From: Burhinus oedicnemus
Taxonomy: Eukaryota > Chordata > Aves > Charadriiformes > Burhinidae
Assembly (NCBI GenBank): GCA_008921705.1
Contig: VFFE01007644.1
Span: forward strand, 609,971 to 673,970
Length of the DNA: 64,000 nucleotides
Direction: 5' to 3'
In this document: positions 37,266 to 49,600 of the stretch, piece after piece
Numbering within the stretch: the stretch's first letter is position 1
Layout of the letters: every line of letters starts with the position of its first letter
The notes under the pieces: generated by a model
What the model saw: only the letters and a program-made list of their open reading frames with translations
The model's database searches: none
What the model was told of the DNA's origin: nothing
Position numbers and translations under genes: made by a program

Positions 37266-38057
37266 AGTTGAGGACAATTTTACACAGGAAAACTGACACC
37301 ACCACCACTACTCAGACCTTGACATCCTATAAATTTGAAAGCCTGTCTAACATGTTTTGCACTTCATATGAAACAGTAACAACCAGGGCACCATTTCATC
37401 TTTTGTAGAACTAAATTTCCTACTTGAGTCTGGATCCAGTAACTGTTAAAGCAGTTATGCCTACAAACCTTTGACTGGGGACCCACATCTCCACTACATC
37501 AGTGAACCATACCTGTGGCTGACTTGCACCTTCAATTTCAAGAAAGAGAAGAAAACGTGGTTCTCTTGCATCCACAATGATTATAATACTTTGTATTTGG
37601 AAATAATAGAGGAATGAGGCACCTTCTCTCAGACTTAGGATGAAGCTAACAGCTTCTTGCTTTCCTCAGATGGACTTACTCACCTAACAAGGACAGGAAG
37701 AAGGCCATATGCTACACCAACATTTTGAGCAAAGCTCAACCTGGTGGACAGAGTCTCACCAACACCTATCTAGCTTGTGGGTTTGATTGGGTAAGCAGAA
37801 TAGGCAGTCAAATTCCTAAAAAGCCAAAGGGTTTTATGTACCTGTAAAGTTAACATTAGATAAGCTGGGATACCAAGAATTTCAGGAAATGCTCAAAAAT
37901 GTGGCAGTTTATTAAATTTTGGGTTTAGCCATAGTTATTAAACCTAGATGCAAGAGCCGTAGTTCAGGTGCCCATCTTTTAAAATGGAGTGATGAATATC
38001 ATCAGGTTTATGACTGTGTATCAAGGACGGTGGAAATGTAAAGATTTTATGAAAAGA

Positions 38058-38063
38058 TTTATT
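38058..38063 (-). promoter_or_regulatory. ATP23: Candidate ATP23 polyadenylation signal
   Basis: AATAAA on the minus strand, about 320 bp past the ATP23 stop codon. A second AATAAA lies at 37913-37908. Either would give a short 3'UTR. No transcript evidence is available, so the choice is open. Confidence 0.35.
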
Positions 38064-38383
38064 CAGTAACAAGAAAACTTCTAGAAACCAAGTCCTAGTC
38101 AGACTGAGCAGAATTAAATGTGCATTGAAATGTGCAGATCATTTCACAAGTCGTTTGGTATACTAAATTACCTTGCTGGAATAACAGGTGAGGAAACACA
38201 GTTTTTAGTCTTGTTCATTTACTTTGTTTACTTCCATGGAAGTAGGCTTCTGGAAAAAGTATACAAAATTAATTGATACATTTGATAGAATTGCCCTTTT
38301 CCACCAGCACTGTGCGCACAGACTGTAGCTCCAGATGTTACAGAACAATCAGATATTAACATAATTTTTAAAGTTTTTTTCCT

Positions 38384-41300
38384 TTACAAATTAGCATTAT
38401 AGCGATCTCTATTCTGAAAGTCTTTATAAGCACGTTTTGCATCTGTTTTACTGTGCGGGATTCTTCCAAAAGGTTCCAGATCATTGAAGCAGGCATCAAA
38501 AACTTCATCCACAGCTTTTTCTGCCGTTTCTTTGCTAACTTTTCTAACAGCCAAAATGGAACGAATTGCTCTGTCTCGTACACAAGTCTAAAGTGGGAAT
38601 TAGATAAAGAAAAATCTGTCATTATTAGTATAAATAATTTTTTTTCCAGATTTTGTCAAGTATTAATTCCTACTACATATGCAATAATTTTGTATCACAG
38701 AAGAGTCAAACAATGTCTGTAAAAAGCATTAAAGTACATTTTTGTTCCATCCTGTGTTAAATATGTGGTTTGGTTTTCCATGTGCAAATAAACCATCAGA
38801 TGGGTAAAAGACATTCCTTAGAACAGGAATTAAAATGCAGTTTGGCATTTGTTGTAGGTATCAAGTATTTGTACAACTTGACTTGGACACAAGAGAAAAC
38901 ATGTCAGAAAGAAACAGACATAAATACCAGTTAGTACTTTTCCAGTTGAAATGCTCTAAAACATCAAGAAAAGACTCCTCTACTGGCCTTCATTTTGATA
39001 CCTCTCTTTATGGCAACTTTTACTTACGCAGTTTGTCTACCAAAAGATAAAAAAAAAAGCTGTAAACATCCCCAGCTACAAGCTAACTGCCACTCTAACA
39101 TGAGCAACTACTTGAGACTCGACATGTAGTCTTCATTACTATTAAAAAAAATTAATTCCTGTAAGACTTAACAGACATGGTTATTTAGAACTCTTGTCAT
39201 CCTCTTTCCTCCAGTTTTCAAAGACTTTTTAGTTTTACCCACTACACTTCCTGCAAACCCTGGAGGTTTTTTAGTTCTTATTAACCATCCATTGTCAGTG
39301 GTAATGCTCTACGACAGGACTAAGTATTCAGGAATTTCACTCCAACAAAAATAACAAGGTGGAAAAAAAAATTATCATGAATCATTGAAGGTTATTAAAG
39401 GTTAATCAAGAGAAAGTAGCAAGTCCATGGCACCTACTTCTTTCTCTGATGTTTTCAGCTATGAAAGTGTAGAAGGCCATGATCAAGTAGGTAAAGATGG
39501 CTCATAAATCAGCAGACTTTAACATCTACAGTCTTTACCTGATGGTGTCCTTTTAATCCAAATTTAAACCTGGCTATTTCATTCATCAGTGTACAGTCTC
39601 CACTGAGATTAGCAGCTCGAATCTATTGAGGAAAAAAAAGCCACGCAATCAGAGAAACATATGGAAATACAAAGTCAAAACAAAGTTGTAAGAGATTTTT
39701 TTTCTTCAATGTCTTTCTGTTGACTGCTGGTAGAGAATATTCCCAGGGCCACTTCTACTTATTGAGTACATATTACCCTTTATATCCACCCTCTCAGCCT
39801 CAACGAACTGCAAAGTACTACTATAGAACCCGTAAGTTTCTCCAAGGACCAAGTCTCACATGCTCCCAAAGCTTAAATGAATGGGTAGAAGAGATTCACA
39901 TATATATGAACTGCTAAAAGAACATGGAAAATAATATTCTCTCCAGTCTGTATCAGAAGCTGATATAAGAGTCAGGCAGAAAGGCCTTTCAAAGACTACA
40001 GCTGCAATACCCAGAAAAGCAGTAACCCACTTGATTTAGGAAAAGCCACATTTAAATGAGTATGCCTGTTTTAGCTTATTAACTGTCTTGTCCTGTGCAT
40101 TGTAATTTCTTTTGTCTGCCAACTGTTCCACACCCTACACCCTCAGTTAGGAAATACAACTAAAACTAGATTTCCTATACTTAAGTACCAGAGTGAGAAT
40201 AAATACATGGAAAACATGAAATCTAAGAATTAAAAAGCTGGCAATAAAAATTGTAAACACCATATAATAAAATAAGTAAGTATCAAAAGACCTGAAGCAA
40301 ACAAATAATCTCAACAAGAGCAAGAACAAGCACAATCTTGTTTTATATATGTTCTCTAATTTTATGTTTGAGGCTTATATTATGTTTGAGGCTTACAGGC
40401 TTTCTTCTGCACTGTGTAAATGCTTGGACAAAAAAAAAAAAAGTAGATGATAGTTAATAATTCTGAATTATTGTACTGGGTTTACATGGCAAGATATTGG
40501 CAGCAGGGGGTCTGCTGGAATGGCTTCTGTGAGACGAGACAAGGGGCTTGCCCCCAGGTCGGACAGAGACAGTTTCAGCTGGCTCTAAAACAAACCCACC
40601 GCTGGTCAAAGCTGAGCCCACCAGTGGTCCCTGTGGTACCGCTGCAATGATGTATTTAAGAAAGGATAAAAAACACTACACAGCAGCTGTGAGAGACAGG
40701 AGTGAGAAAAACATCAGAGAAACAGCCCCACAGACACCAAGACCAGTGAAGAGGGAGGGGGACGAGGTGCTCCAGGCACTAGAACAGAGATGCCCCTGCC
40801 ACCTGTGGAGAAGACCATGGTGACACAGGTTGTCTCCCTGCAGCCCATGAAGGAACAGAGTGGAGCAGATACCCACACTGCAGTCCAAAGAAGATCCCAC
40901 ACCAAAGCAGATGGACATGCCCTGGAAGAAGCTGCAGCCCATAGAGAGCCCACGTAGGAGCATGTTTTCTGGCAGGAATTGTGGCCTGAAGGAGACCAAC
41001 GCTGGAGCAGTGCATTCCTGAAAGACTGTACGCTGCGGAAAGGACCCAAGCTGGAGCAGGTCTTGAAGAACAGCAGCCCATGGGAAAGACCCCCGTTGGA
41101 ATAGTTCATGAAGGACTATGTCCCGTGGGAAGGACCTCACACTGGAGCAGGGAAACAGCATGAGGAGGAAGGAGCAGCAGAGACAAAGTGTTATGAACTG
41201 ACTGCAGCCCCCATTCCCCATCACCCTGTGCTGCTTTGGGGAGAAGGAGATAGAAGAGTCAGGAATGAAGGAGCGAGGTTGAACGTGGGAAGAAGAGGTG

Positions 41301-44103
41301 AGGGGAAAACATTTTTAGTTTTATTTCTCACTATCCTACTCTGTCATTAATAGCCAATAAATTAAATTAATCTTCCCCAAGACGAGTGTATTTTGCCCAT
41401 GATAGTAACTGGTGAGTGACCTCCATGTCCTTATCTTGATCCACGAGCTTTTTAATTTTACTTTTCTCCCCTATCCTACTGAGGAGGGGGAGTCAGAGAA
41501 TGGCTTGGTGGGTGTCTGGCAGCCAGCCAAGGTCAAGCCCCCCCAGTTATACAGAATGGCTTTACTGATACCACATAAGGTTACTTTGTTAAGTTTTATC
41601 TATAGAAAGATAAAGATAATATGTGACTGTGACTCTCTTCTCCAGCAAATACAAATGCAATTAATGAATTTAAATTAATTTTTATGAAATCTGATTTGTT
41701 CTATACCAAACTCAACATTTTGGTTCTCTCACATACTCTTTATACGTGGAACTGTGCACATCTTAAGTCTGGAATCAAATATGTTCTCATTAAAAACAAA
41801 CCCACAACCAAAAAAACCCACCCAAACCAAAGCCACTATAACATTTTTATATCATTTTATATATTTTAAAAAAAAAAGTTAAAAAGCCACCTAATTCACA
41901 CAGTCACAAAAAATGTACTTGCATAATATTAATCATAAAGGTAAGTTTTTCTGTGGTCAAATGATATGGATTACATCAGAAATCAACTAAAAGCATGTGA
42001 ATATATGATTCGTGTACACAAGAGGGATCTTTACTAGCCTGTGCTCAGTTTAATTTCACCTCCTAATGAATCAATTCTTAAGGCCTTTCAAGCAGCAAAT
42101 TCCTATGTCCTCTGAAATGGACACAGAGTCGTAACTAAAGTGTACTATTAGCAACATCACAATGAATAAAAAAAATATATGTTACAGGAAAGGACAATTT
42201 TTTTGTTAACCAAAAAAAACCTAAACAAAAATAAGGTTACCATACGACTGTGATAACTACACAACATACCAAGATTTGCAGGGGAGAAATAGAACCCTAT
42301 AAACATTTAATTAATGCATGAATGTGGTTTCCTCTCTAACTACTCTCATTTGTTAATAACGACTTCTTGTTATGGTTACACTCACAGTGATCACATTCTA
42401 CTCAGTATGACAGTGCCTTACTATTATTTCTGAAAACTAAGTGCTTTCTGAATGAAACTGTTTAGGTTGACTTGACAGAAAGGACAAAATGTATTAACAG
42501 GATTAAACCAAATGAAGTCTGTGTAACAGCATGCCTATTTAAACACAAAACATCCCTAATAACCAGCAGTAATTAATATAACGACAATGTTAGAAGCATT
42601 TTAACTTACCTCTGAACATGCTAAGTGTTTGACATTTTTAAACCAGTCAACATGTGCACGGCAGTGATCAAAAGCATGAATCAATTCATGTGTGACCACC
42701 CGGTTCATATGGGATTGGTGGCGAATGTTGTTCTGACACAGAACAATCTGTCGAAGAAAAAATATAGGTAGTCTGTTCACCAAGTTTCAACATCACCCTT
42801 ACTTCTCAGAGACCTAGCACACTCTTATAGCACCTAGAGCATTTAGACTCTGTAGATCAGTGTTTTTCAATATTAAGTTTCATCATTCTGCAGTGTACTA
42901 GTTCAAATACCACGGAACATCTTTCGTTTTTCATGACTTTAACTCAGATAACAGCATTAGTAGATTTAATCCTGGTAAAAAAAACACTAAAAAACCTGTA
43001 GCCCTTTGAAAGAGGACAATGTCCAGTGCCTACCTGAGATGTGGCAGAATCAAAACCTCCACTGACACAGCCATCACAGTTTTCACAAGAAAAGTGCCGG
43101 TCATTGAAGACAGTGCTGAAAGGCCCAAACAAAGTTATAGGGAAGAATCTGAAAAAGACTAGTAACTCCATATAATAGTGATGTTACTACACAGAACAAG
43201 ATGAATTAGTTTACATACCAACCAGACTTCTTCATAGCCTCAAGAAGAAGTTGAGCATATGGATCTAGAAAAACATTGCTGCAATCAATTTCTCTAGACA
43301 AAAGTTTTGAAAGTCATCTATAATCGAAATATAAAGACAGTCAAGAAAAAAAAAAAAGAAAAGCACTACACATGCAAATTCATACTCTGCACTATTTAAC
43401 TCCAATACAATGCAACTGGCATCTGTTACAGCTCAGGCTATGTAATGTCATACATGATATACACAAAGCTACCCAGGAATCAAGTCACTTCTGACATTAT
43501 TTTATTAGCAGTAGGCATAAACAGAGTGGCCTATAGCGACAATTGTTTTCAGTAAAATTCAGTCAACATTACATAGTGAAAAGGGCACAAGTGAACCAGA
43601 AATCGACAAATCCTCACAAATTTTCAAGAGAAAGAAGCAGAGAAGGACCTTCTAACAGGAAAAAAAAGCACACAGCCACTCCTCAAATTGTATTTTCTTT
43701 GTCTTAACCAAAATCAGCGTGTTCATCGAGCAGCAGCCCCATGCCGCCGACAGCTCGGGGGACCGCGGCGGTGGAAGCAGAGCGGCTCCCACCCCGAGAC
43801 CCTGCGGCCCAAGGCCACCGCCGCGGCCAGGCCGTTCCAGCGGGGGACACGGACGTCCCCGGTGCCACCCGGGGCGCCCTCCGCTGCGCCAGGGCCGGGC
43901 CCAGGCCCGCCGGGGAAGCGCTTACTCGTGTCCAGGGTCATCCTCAGCATCAGCTGGCACCTGTTGTGGAAGGTGAAGAGGCTGCGGACCAGGAAGCTCT
44001 GCGGCTTCTTGTTGCGGTCCGGGAAGAGCCGGTAGCCGAAGTCATCCTCCTCCTCTCCCCCCTTCTCCTCGGCCGCCGGTGGAGCCGCCTCCCCTTGCTC
44101 CAT
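38384..44103 (-). CDS. ATP23: ATP23 mitochondrial inner-membrane protease/assembly factor, six coding exons
   Basis: Family M76 zinc metalloprotease of the mitochondrial intermembrane space. The yeast protein processes the Atp6 precursor and helps assemble the ATP synthase Fo part; the vertebrate protein is also known as XRCC6BP1/KUB3. Coding exons, read on the minus strand: 44103-43926, 43264-43219, 43115-43034, 42747-42610, 39622-39539 and 38587-38384 (178, 46, 82, 138, 84 and 204 nt). All junctions are GT/AG and in phase, giving 243 residues, close to the human length. The catalytic motif HELIH lies at about residues 122-126 (exon 4), in the conserved context [12 protein letters not shown]. 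Exon 3 encodes the conserved cysteine cluster [14 protein letters not shown]. Exon 6 ends in the conserved basic tail around FGRIPH and NRDRY. The start was chosen at 44103 because it has a strong Kozak context (GCC before ATG, G after) and no in-frame upstream ATG was found. The N-terminus is acidic ([10 protein letters not shown]) and differs from human. I see no frameshift or stop. Confidence 0.95.
40472..41545 (+). mobile_element. Solo LTR of a second avian ERV family, about 1.07 kb, in ATP23 intron
   Basis: Begins TGTACTGGGTTTACATGGCA and has the layout of a long avian LTR: a U3 with CTTCTGTGAGACGAGAC, a TATTTAAG box near 40652, and internal tandem units built on GCTGGAGCAG and CCCGTGGGAAGGACC. 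It continues through an A/T-rich region with AATAAATTAA near 41357 and a 3' part with TGAGGAGGGGGAGTCAGAGA. Flanks are ATTAT and GTTAT, a near-match target duplication. No viral genes are present. The long minus-strand frames here are shadows of the tandem units. Confidence 0.85.
40985..41155 (+). repeat. Internal tandem units of the 40.5-kb LTR
   Basis: At least three degenerate units of roughly 55-60 bp, each with a CCCGTGGGAAGGACC-like block, a GCTGGAGCAG-like block and a TGAAGGACT-like block. Such arrays are usual in this LTR family and vary in copy number between copies. Confidence 0.6.
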
Positions 44104-44180
44104 GGCCGACCCCTTCCCCTCCCCCCGCCTGCCGGCCACCGTCCCCGGCGGCGGGGCAAAGGGCAGGAGGCACGGCAGCG

Positions 44181-44185
44181 CCAAT
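44181..44185 (+). promoter_or_regulatory. CCAAT box in the shared promoter
   Basis: CCAAT followed by CG, about 80 bp upstream of the ATP23 start codon as read on its strand and upstream of RPAP3. Such boxes (NF-Y) are common in divergent CpG promoters. It is a short motif, so chance occurrence is possible. Confidence 0.3.
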
Positions 44186-44279
44186 CGCCGGGCCAGCTCC
44201 CCGCTACGTAACGCGGAGGGGGCGTGGCCAGGCAGCGCGGAGGGCCGCGGGCCGTGAGGCGAAGCGCGGCGGAGCGCGG

Positions 44280-44289
44280 GCGCATGCGC
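44280..44289. promoter_or_regulatory. NRF1-type palindrome GCGCATGCGC
   Basis: A perfect match to the core NRF1 binding site, palindromic, lying between the two divergent genes. NRF1 activates nuclear genes for mitochondrial proteins, which fits ATP23. Because the site is symmetric, it could serve RPAP3 as well. Confidence 0.55.
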
Positions 44290-44339
44290 TGTCCGCTCTT
44301 ACTGCTCCTTCTCCCTCTGCCGCCGCGGGGCCGCCGGGC

Positions 44340-44452
44340 CCGTCCCGCTGCAGGGCCGCGGGGCCGCGCTGCATTCTAGGAGGAGGCTCGGCCGCGCGAG
44401 GAGGGCGGCCGGCGGCGGTGGCGGCAGCAGAAAGAGGCGGGACCCGGCGCAG
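44340..44452 (+). other. RPAP3: Probable non-coding first exon of RPAP3 (5'UTR)
   Basis: GC-rich sequence in the CpG island ends in CAG followed by the donor GTGAGA at 44453. Splicing from here to the acceptor at 46665 would place only six bases before the RPAP3 start codon, so the 5'UTR must come mostly from an upstream exon such as this one. The 3' edge is supported by the donor. The 5' edge (transcription start) is a guess within about 100 bp. Confidence 0.6.
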
Positions 44453-44740
44453 GTGAGACCGGCGCGGGGTGTGCGGGGCCCGGCCCGGCGCCGTGTCGCC
44501 TCCCTGCGGCCCACAGGCGGCCTGGCCAGGCGAGGGGGAGCCCACCCTGAAGGGTCTCACTCTTAACTCCGAGGCGGGCGTCGAAGCCCAGGCGGGCCGG
44601 CGTTGCCCTGGGGCACGCTTCGGCGTGAGCCCGGGCCTCCTGCGGCGCGGCCTCGGGGCTGGCGTGGGGCTCGCTGCCGGGGCGGGCCTGCGGTGCCGCT
44701 GGGTGGCGGCCAGGCCCCTGAGGTAATGCGGCTGCTCCCC

Positions 44741-46665
44741 CGCGGAGTCGCTGGGACAAGGCAGCCCTCGGGTGCTGGGTATAGCAAAGGAAAGCCCTAG
44801 CGTTGAGACTCAACTAAAACTGCCTTAAAGGGTGTAAGAGCTGTGCTGGAAAGGACTTTGTTGTCAACTCGTGGATTGAGGTCGTTGCTAAGCCCTATGC
44901 GACAAGCAGTGTTAGGCGAGTGGGTAACAGGAGCAGGTTTACCTTACATGCTTGTGCAAGGTGCTTTAGAATGCCAAAAACCAAGCAGCTACATTTAATG
45001 TTTGATTTTCACCCATATAAGAATATTATTTTAGTAGTAGCAAAAAGAAAAGTTCAAGAGATCACAGCATAGTTTCTTGCATCCTTTGAAGCATCTTGTT
45101 CTAGCTACCGTTGGCCAGGGTGTACTATGCTGTATGGAATACTTGGTGTGCCAGTGCCTAGGTTTTATGGAATTAAATGGCTGAACATTGTAGTGACAGT
45201 TCAGTGGGGGGCAGGTGGAAAAAAATATAAAAATACTTGAATTGGAATATTATGAAAAATACCCATTTTCTGCCTTCACCCAAAGTTTCTTTCCAATTAG
45301 TTTTATATAGACTAAATATTTTAAAAATTTCAGGGAAAATATATTGCTAAGGGTAAACATGTTACCACCTAAGTATAGGAGGTAACTAGGGGGAAGCACA
45401 ACTGGTGCATCAGGGCATCTCCTCAGTTGCTTGCTCCTGAGGATGAAAAAACACTTCTGCTTTGGTAGCATTAGTTCACTTGTAATCACGCAGTGTGTTT
45501 TTCCATCTTTTATGAGGCTCTTGTCCATAATTATGGACAGCACATTGTATTGCAGAAATTATTAGCTTTCTTTGGCCCATACATGTTTATATTTCTATGC
45601 TATTAGGTTATTGTCTTACTGGATGTTTAAATAAACAATCTAGTCCTTTTTTTTCCCTTAAATTTTGTGTGTACTGTCTGTGTAAATGGCTTATTTATCC
45701 TTATGTGAGGATTGTAAACGAAGCTCTTTCAGTCAAGAGGTTATAGTTAATCAGCCATTCATAGCTTTCTTTCTCTAAGTTTGTATTTAGTTCATCGTGA
45801 ATTACTTAATCGTGATTATTTTCAAAATATGTTTGCTTCGTCCTTTCAGCTTTTTGTGCAATGGACTGTACAAATGTGGCTTTTTTTTCTGAATTGTAAC
45901 AAAGAATTTTTTTTAAGGTTACTTTTTACTCATGACTTGATATTTCTGTGGTGATAAAAATGTCTTTCACCTAAAATTAAGACAACAAAACTTAGGAGGA
46001 CTATTAAGTATTAATAATTATTAAACAGTGTTTTAGGGACTTGGAGGGCTACAGATGTGTACAAAGAGCACATTCAAAGAATGTTCTGGACTTGTAATTC
46101 ACTAGGCTTCATAATAAAACACCTCGTGTGTTTACTCGTTCCTGTGCTAAAAACATGTGCGTATTTAAGTGTACTTGTAGGAGCTGAAAGTGCTTTTGGG
46201 GGTTGATTTGTCAGATGTCTCATTTCTGTTCAGATAGAAGGCAGCATGTATATCTCAATTGTTTTTTTTCTAGTTAAAACTTAAATGTTAATGTGTTAAA
46301 TTTCTCTTCATTCTGTCATCTGGGAAACACTGCAGAAATTACTTTAAACTAAGATCACTTGGTTATCACTTTCAGGATTTTCATTGACTTGTTGGGCCTT
46401 TTACCTTACACTTAGTTAGGAAAGCATGACTTACTGTTTGTTCTGATATACTTTGTTTTATCTAAATAACATGGCTTCCCATAATTTTTTTCAAAGACTT
46501 TAAATTGTGTTTCTTCTTAGTCTTTTACTGTTTAATGTTCCTACTATGCTATTGGGAAGCCTGTCTTGCATGCAAGTCAGACTTCTTAATTTTTGAAGTA
46601 GCTAGCTTCTTTCAGTACATACTTTCAAGTTCTCTTTAGAAAGCTTTTTCCTTGAAATTTGACAG
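44741..46665 (+). other. RPAP3: RPAP3 intron 1, outside the CpG island
   Basis: AT-rich intron with no recognised repeat. Ends at the acceptor TTGAAATTTGACAG just before the start codon. Confidence 0.6.
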
Positions 46666-46671
46666 ATTACA

Positions 46672-49600
46672 ATGACCGCACCAAATAAAGCGCTAGAACT
46701 ACAGCTGCAAATGAAGCAAAATGCTGAAGAGCTGCAGGATTTTATGAGAGAATTGGAGAGCTGGGAAAAAGATATTAAAGAAGTGGATTCTGAACTAAGG
46801 AAACAGAGTGGTGTCCCAGAGGAGGTAAAAATCACAAGTCCAGTGTCAATATTAACTCAGCTATTGATAATGGAACAGTGTTTATAATAATTACTTTTTG
46901 TTTCAGCAAAATTACATGTGTTGACTTCAAATACATGAATAGAAGGTATGAGCTAACCCAGCTGATTTATTCCTCATCTGAAGCAGACCAAAAATTCCTC
47001 TGTAAACTGTTCCGCCAACAAAGCTGTGGGACAGTAGGCTCTGGAGGTGATGGGGCCAGTACATTTTTAATCAGTTCCAGGTAGATCTAGGAGAATATTT
47101 CTGTTTGCCGCGTCACTATTACTTATTTATTGCTTTTAATGTATTGATGTTATTCTTCAGTGATACTCTACAGAGAGTTGTCTTCTAAAACTTAACCTTG
47201 TATCATACATGTAATATTTGCTATTATTATGTATTGAAAGATTTATACTTGCTGTCCTTAGTGGTTTTGTAGAGTTCCTGAGAACAGCTTGCTGGATAGA
47301 TTTCTAAAATAGAACTAGCCGGTACAGGTACTGTAACTAGATATAGGTACTATAGTTTCTTCAATACAAGTGAATTTCACATATCTGTTTTATAATAAAT
47401 TACTTATTTCAATTTAGAATTTGCCACCAATTCGAAACAAGGCTTTTAAGAAAAAGAAGAAAAGCAAAAGTAAAGTCCCTTCAAAGATAACAACGGAGGA
47501 AAACAAGAAAAACAAGATCAAGTCTTACGATTATGAAGCATGGGGAAAACTTGATGTGGTGAGTCAGAATATTTGCTTGTTAACTTAGTCTTTTCCCCAG
47601 TTGGTTCCATCTTAAGTAAGATTTTCTTATAGTGCTGAGGGTTCAGTCCACAAGTCAGTATCTTACTGTACTGGGTACTGTATGAACGTAGAAAGTAGCT
47701 TTCTTCCAAAAAGGTTATGTGTTTAAAATTTGGTATATTGAGAAATAATAGTTTTCTATTGACTGTGCTCTCATCCAGCAGATTGAATTTGACTGTAGGG
47801 GGAAAGTATGGTTTAACAATAAACCTATTGAAAGGTCATCATTATAGTAGAATATAAGACTAAACACAGCTGGCAGTATTAGATGATAGATCTCTTACTT
47901 GTGAAGTGTGGAATACTCCTCAATAAAGAGGACTTAAGCAGTAGAGATTTTTAAAAATGCACTGCTAATTCTCCTGAAGTCTTGCTTGATTTATTTTGTA
48001 CTGTTAAATTATAATGAAGATAATTTCTTTTTATCTGATTTCAGGATAAAATACTTGAAGAACTTGATAAAGAAGATAGTACTCATGATTCTGTATCTCC
48101 AGAATCAGACTCTGAGGAAGATGGAATCCGTATAGATGCAGAAAAAGCTCTTGCAGAGAAGGAAAAGGTTGTAACATTATAACTGTTTGTTATACTTGGT
48201 ATTGGGGCCAGTTCTGTTTAATATCTGTATCAATGATCTGGATAAGGGGATCGAGTGCACCCTCAGTAAGTTTGCAGACAACACTAAGTTGGGTGGGAGT
48301 GTTGATCTGCTTGAGAGTAAGAAGGTTCTACAGAGGGATCTGGACAGGCTGGACCGAGGCCAATGGTATGAGGTTCAACAAGGCCAAGTACAGGGTCCTG
48401 CGCTTTGGTCACAACAACCCCACGCAGCACTACAGGCTTGGGGAAGAGTGGCTGGAAATCTGCCTGACAGAAAAGGACCTGGGGGTGCTGGTCGACAGCC
48501 GGCTGAACATGAGCCAACAGTGTGCCCAGGTGGCCAGGAAGGCCAACAGCATCCTGGCCTGTAGCAGGAATAGTGTGGCCAGCAGAACTAGGGAAGTGAT
48601 TGTCCCCCTGTACTCAGCACTGGTGAGGCTGCACCTTGAATGCTGTGTTCAGTTTTGGGCCCCTCACTACAAGAAAGACATTAAGGTGCTAGAGCATGTC
48701 CGGAGAAGGGCAATGAAGCTGGTGAAGGGTCTAGAGTGCAAGTCGTATGAGGAGCGGCTGAGGGAACTGGTGTTGTTTAGCCTGGAGAAAAGGAGGCTGA
48801 GGGGAGACCTTATCGCTCTCTACAACTACCTGAGAGGAGGTTGTAGCGAGGTGGGGGTCAGTCTCTTCTCCCAAGTAACAAGCGATAGGACAAGAGGAAA
48901 TGGCCTCAAGTTGCACCAGGGGAGGTTTAGATTGGATATTGGGAAAAATTTCTTCACTGAAAGGGTTGTCAAGCATTGGAACAGGCTGCCCAGGGAAGTA
49001 GTTGAGTCATTATCCCTGGAGGTATTTAAAAGACATGTAGATGTGGAGCTTAGGGACATGGTTTAGTGGTGGACTTGGCAGTGTTAGGTTAGTGGTTGGA
49101 CTTGACAATCTTGAAGGTCTTTCCAGCATAAATGATTCTATGATTTGCATAATAGTAAGTTAGATGTAGGAGCATTTGTAGTTTGTTTTAAAAGATTGTT
49201 CACTGAGACTACGCTTCTGGTGGAAGAATAGCCTGTTTGGAATTTTTCATGTCTGTTTTCCTGCCTGTTATTAATAATTCTCACTGTAGTTGTTTCTTCT
49301 TATCACCAGTTGCAACAAAACCTGTCAGGCTCTGCTTAATGTGCACTTACGAGGATTAATATATCGGTGGTTTTTTGCTTTGAAAAGTTGGATTGCTATA
49401 TAGAATTGCCGTATGGATCAAACTGGTGTTTACCTGAACACAAGGCCTGAATGCCCCAAACTACATCACCAAAAATTTAACATTAGTTCCTTTGCAAGGC
49501 CATTTACGTATGGGAATGCTGGGCGAGCTTGTATGTCTTCCCTGCCTTGGTAATAGCAAGTTGGTACCAGTTCAGTTTTACCTTATTTTGCAAGTAGAAT

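Larger units (their letters stand above)
32093..38057. other. Sequence downstream of ATP23, no gene seen outside CR1 copies
   Basis: Contains the CR1 copies at 33.9 and 36.4 kb. The rest (34.1-36.4 and 37.3-38.0 kb) shows no conserved peptide and no tRNA- or rRNA-like sequence. Confidence 0.45.
43735..44740. promoter_or_regulatory. CpG island and shared bidirectional promoter of ATP23 and RPAP3
   Basis: About 1 kb of very GC- and CpG-rich DNA stands out against AT-rich flanks. It covers the first coding exon of ATP23 (minus strand), the space between the genes, the RPAP3 first exon and the start of RPAP3 intron 1. The ATP23 start codon and the RPAP3 first donor are only about 350 bp apart, so both genes probably start from one divergent promoter. 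No TATA box is evident, as expected for housekeeping CpG promoters. The many long ORFs here in several frames result from high GC content and are not genes, apart from ATP23 exon 1. Confidence 0.8.

Noticed and set aside
40676..41224. 182-codon minus-strand ORF with repeating cysteine/serine-rich motifs, resembling a repeat protein
   Set aside because: It is the reverse reading of the tandem units in a solo LTR and has no gene context.
43950..44285. 111-codon minus-strand ORF starting at the ATG inside the NRF1 palindrome, overlapping the ATP23 start out of frame
   Set aside because: It would be an upstream ORF only if ATP23 transcription starts beyond 44285, for which there is no evidence; its composition is that of CpG-island noise.
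43723..44813. Many long overlapping ORFs on both strands in the CpG island
   Set aside because: High GC content removes stop codons in all frames. Only the ATP23 first exon has family support and splice signals; the others are proline/arginine/alanine-rich shadows.
48233..49066. 277-codon ORF inside RPAP3
   Set aside because: It is the reverse-transcriptase tail of a 5'-truncated CR1, not a host gene.
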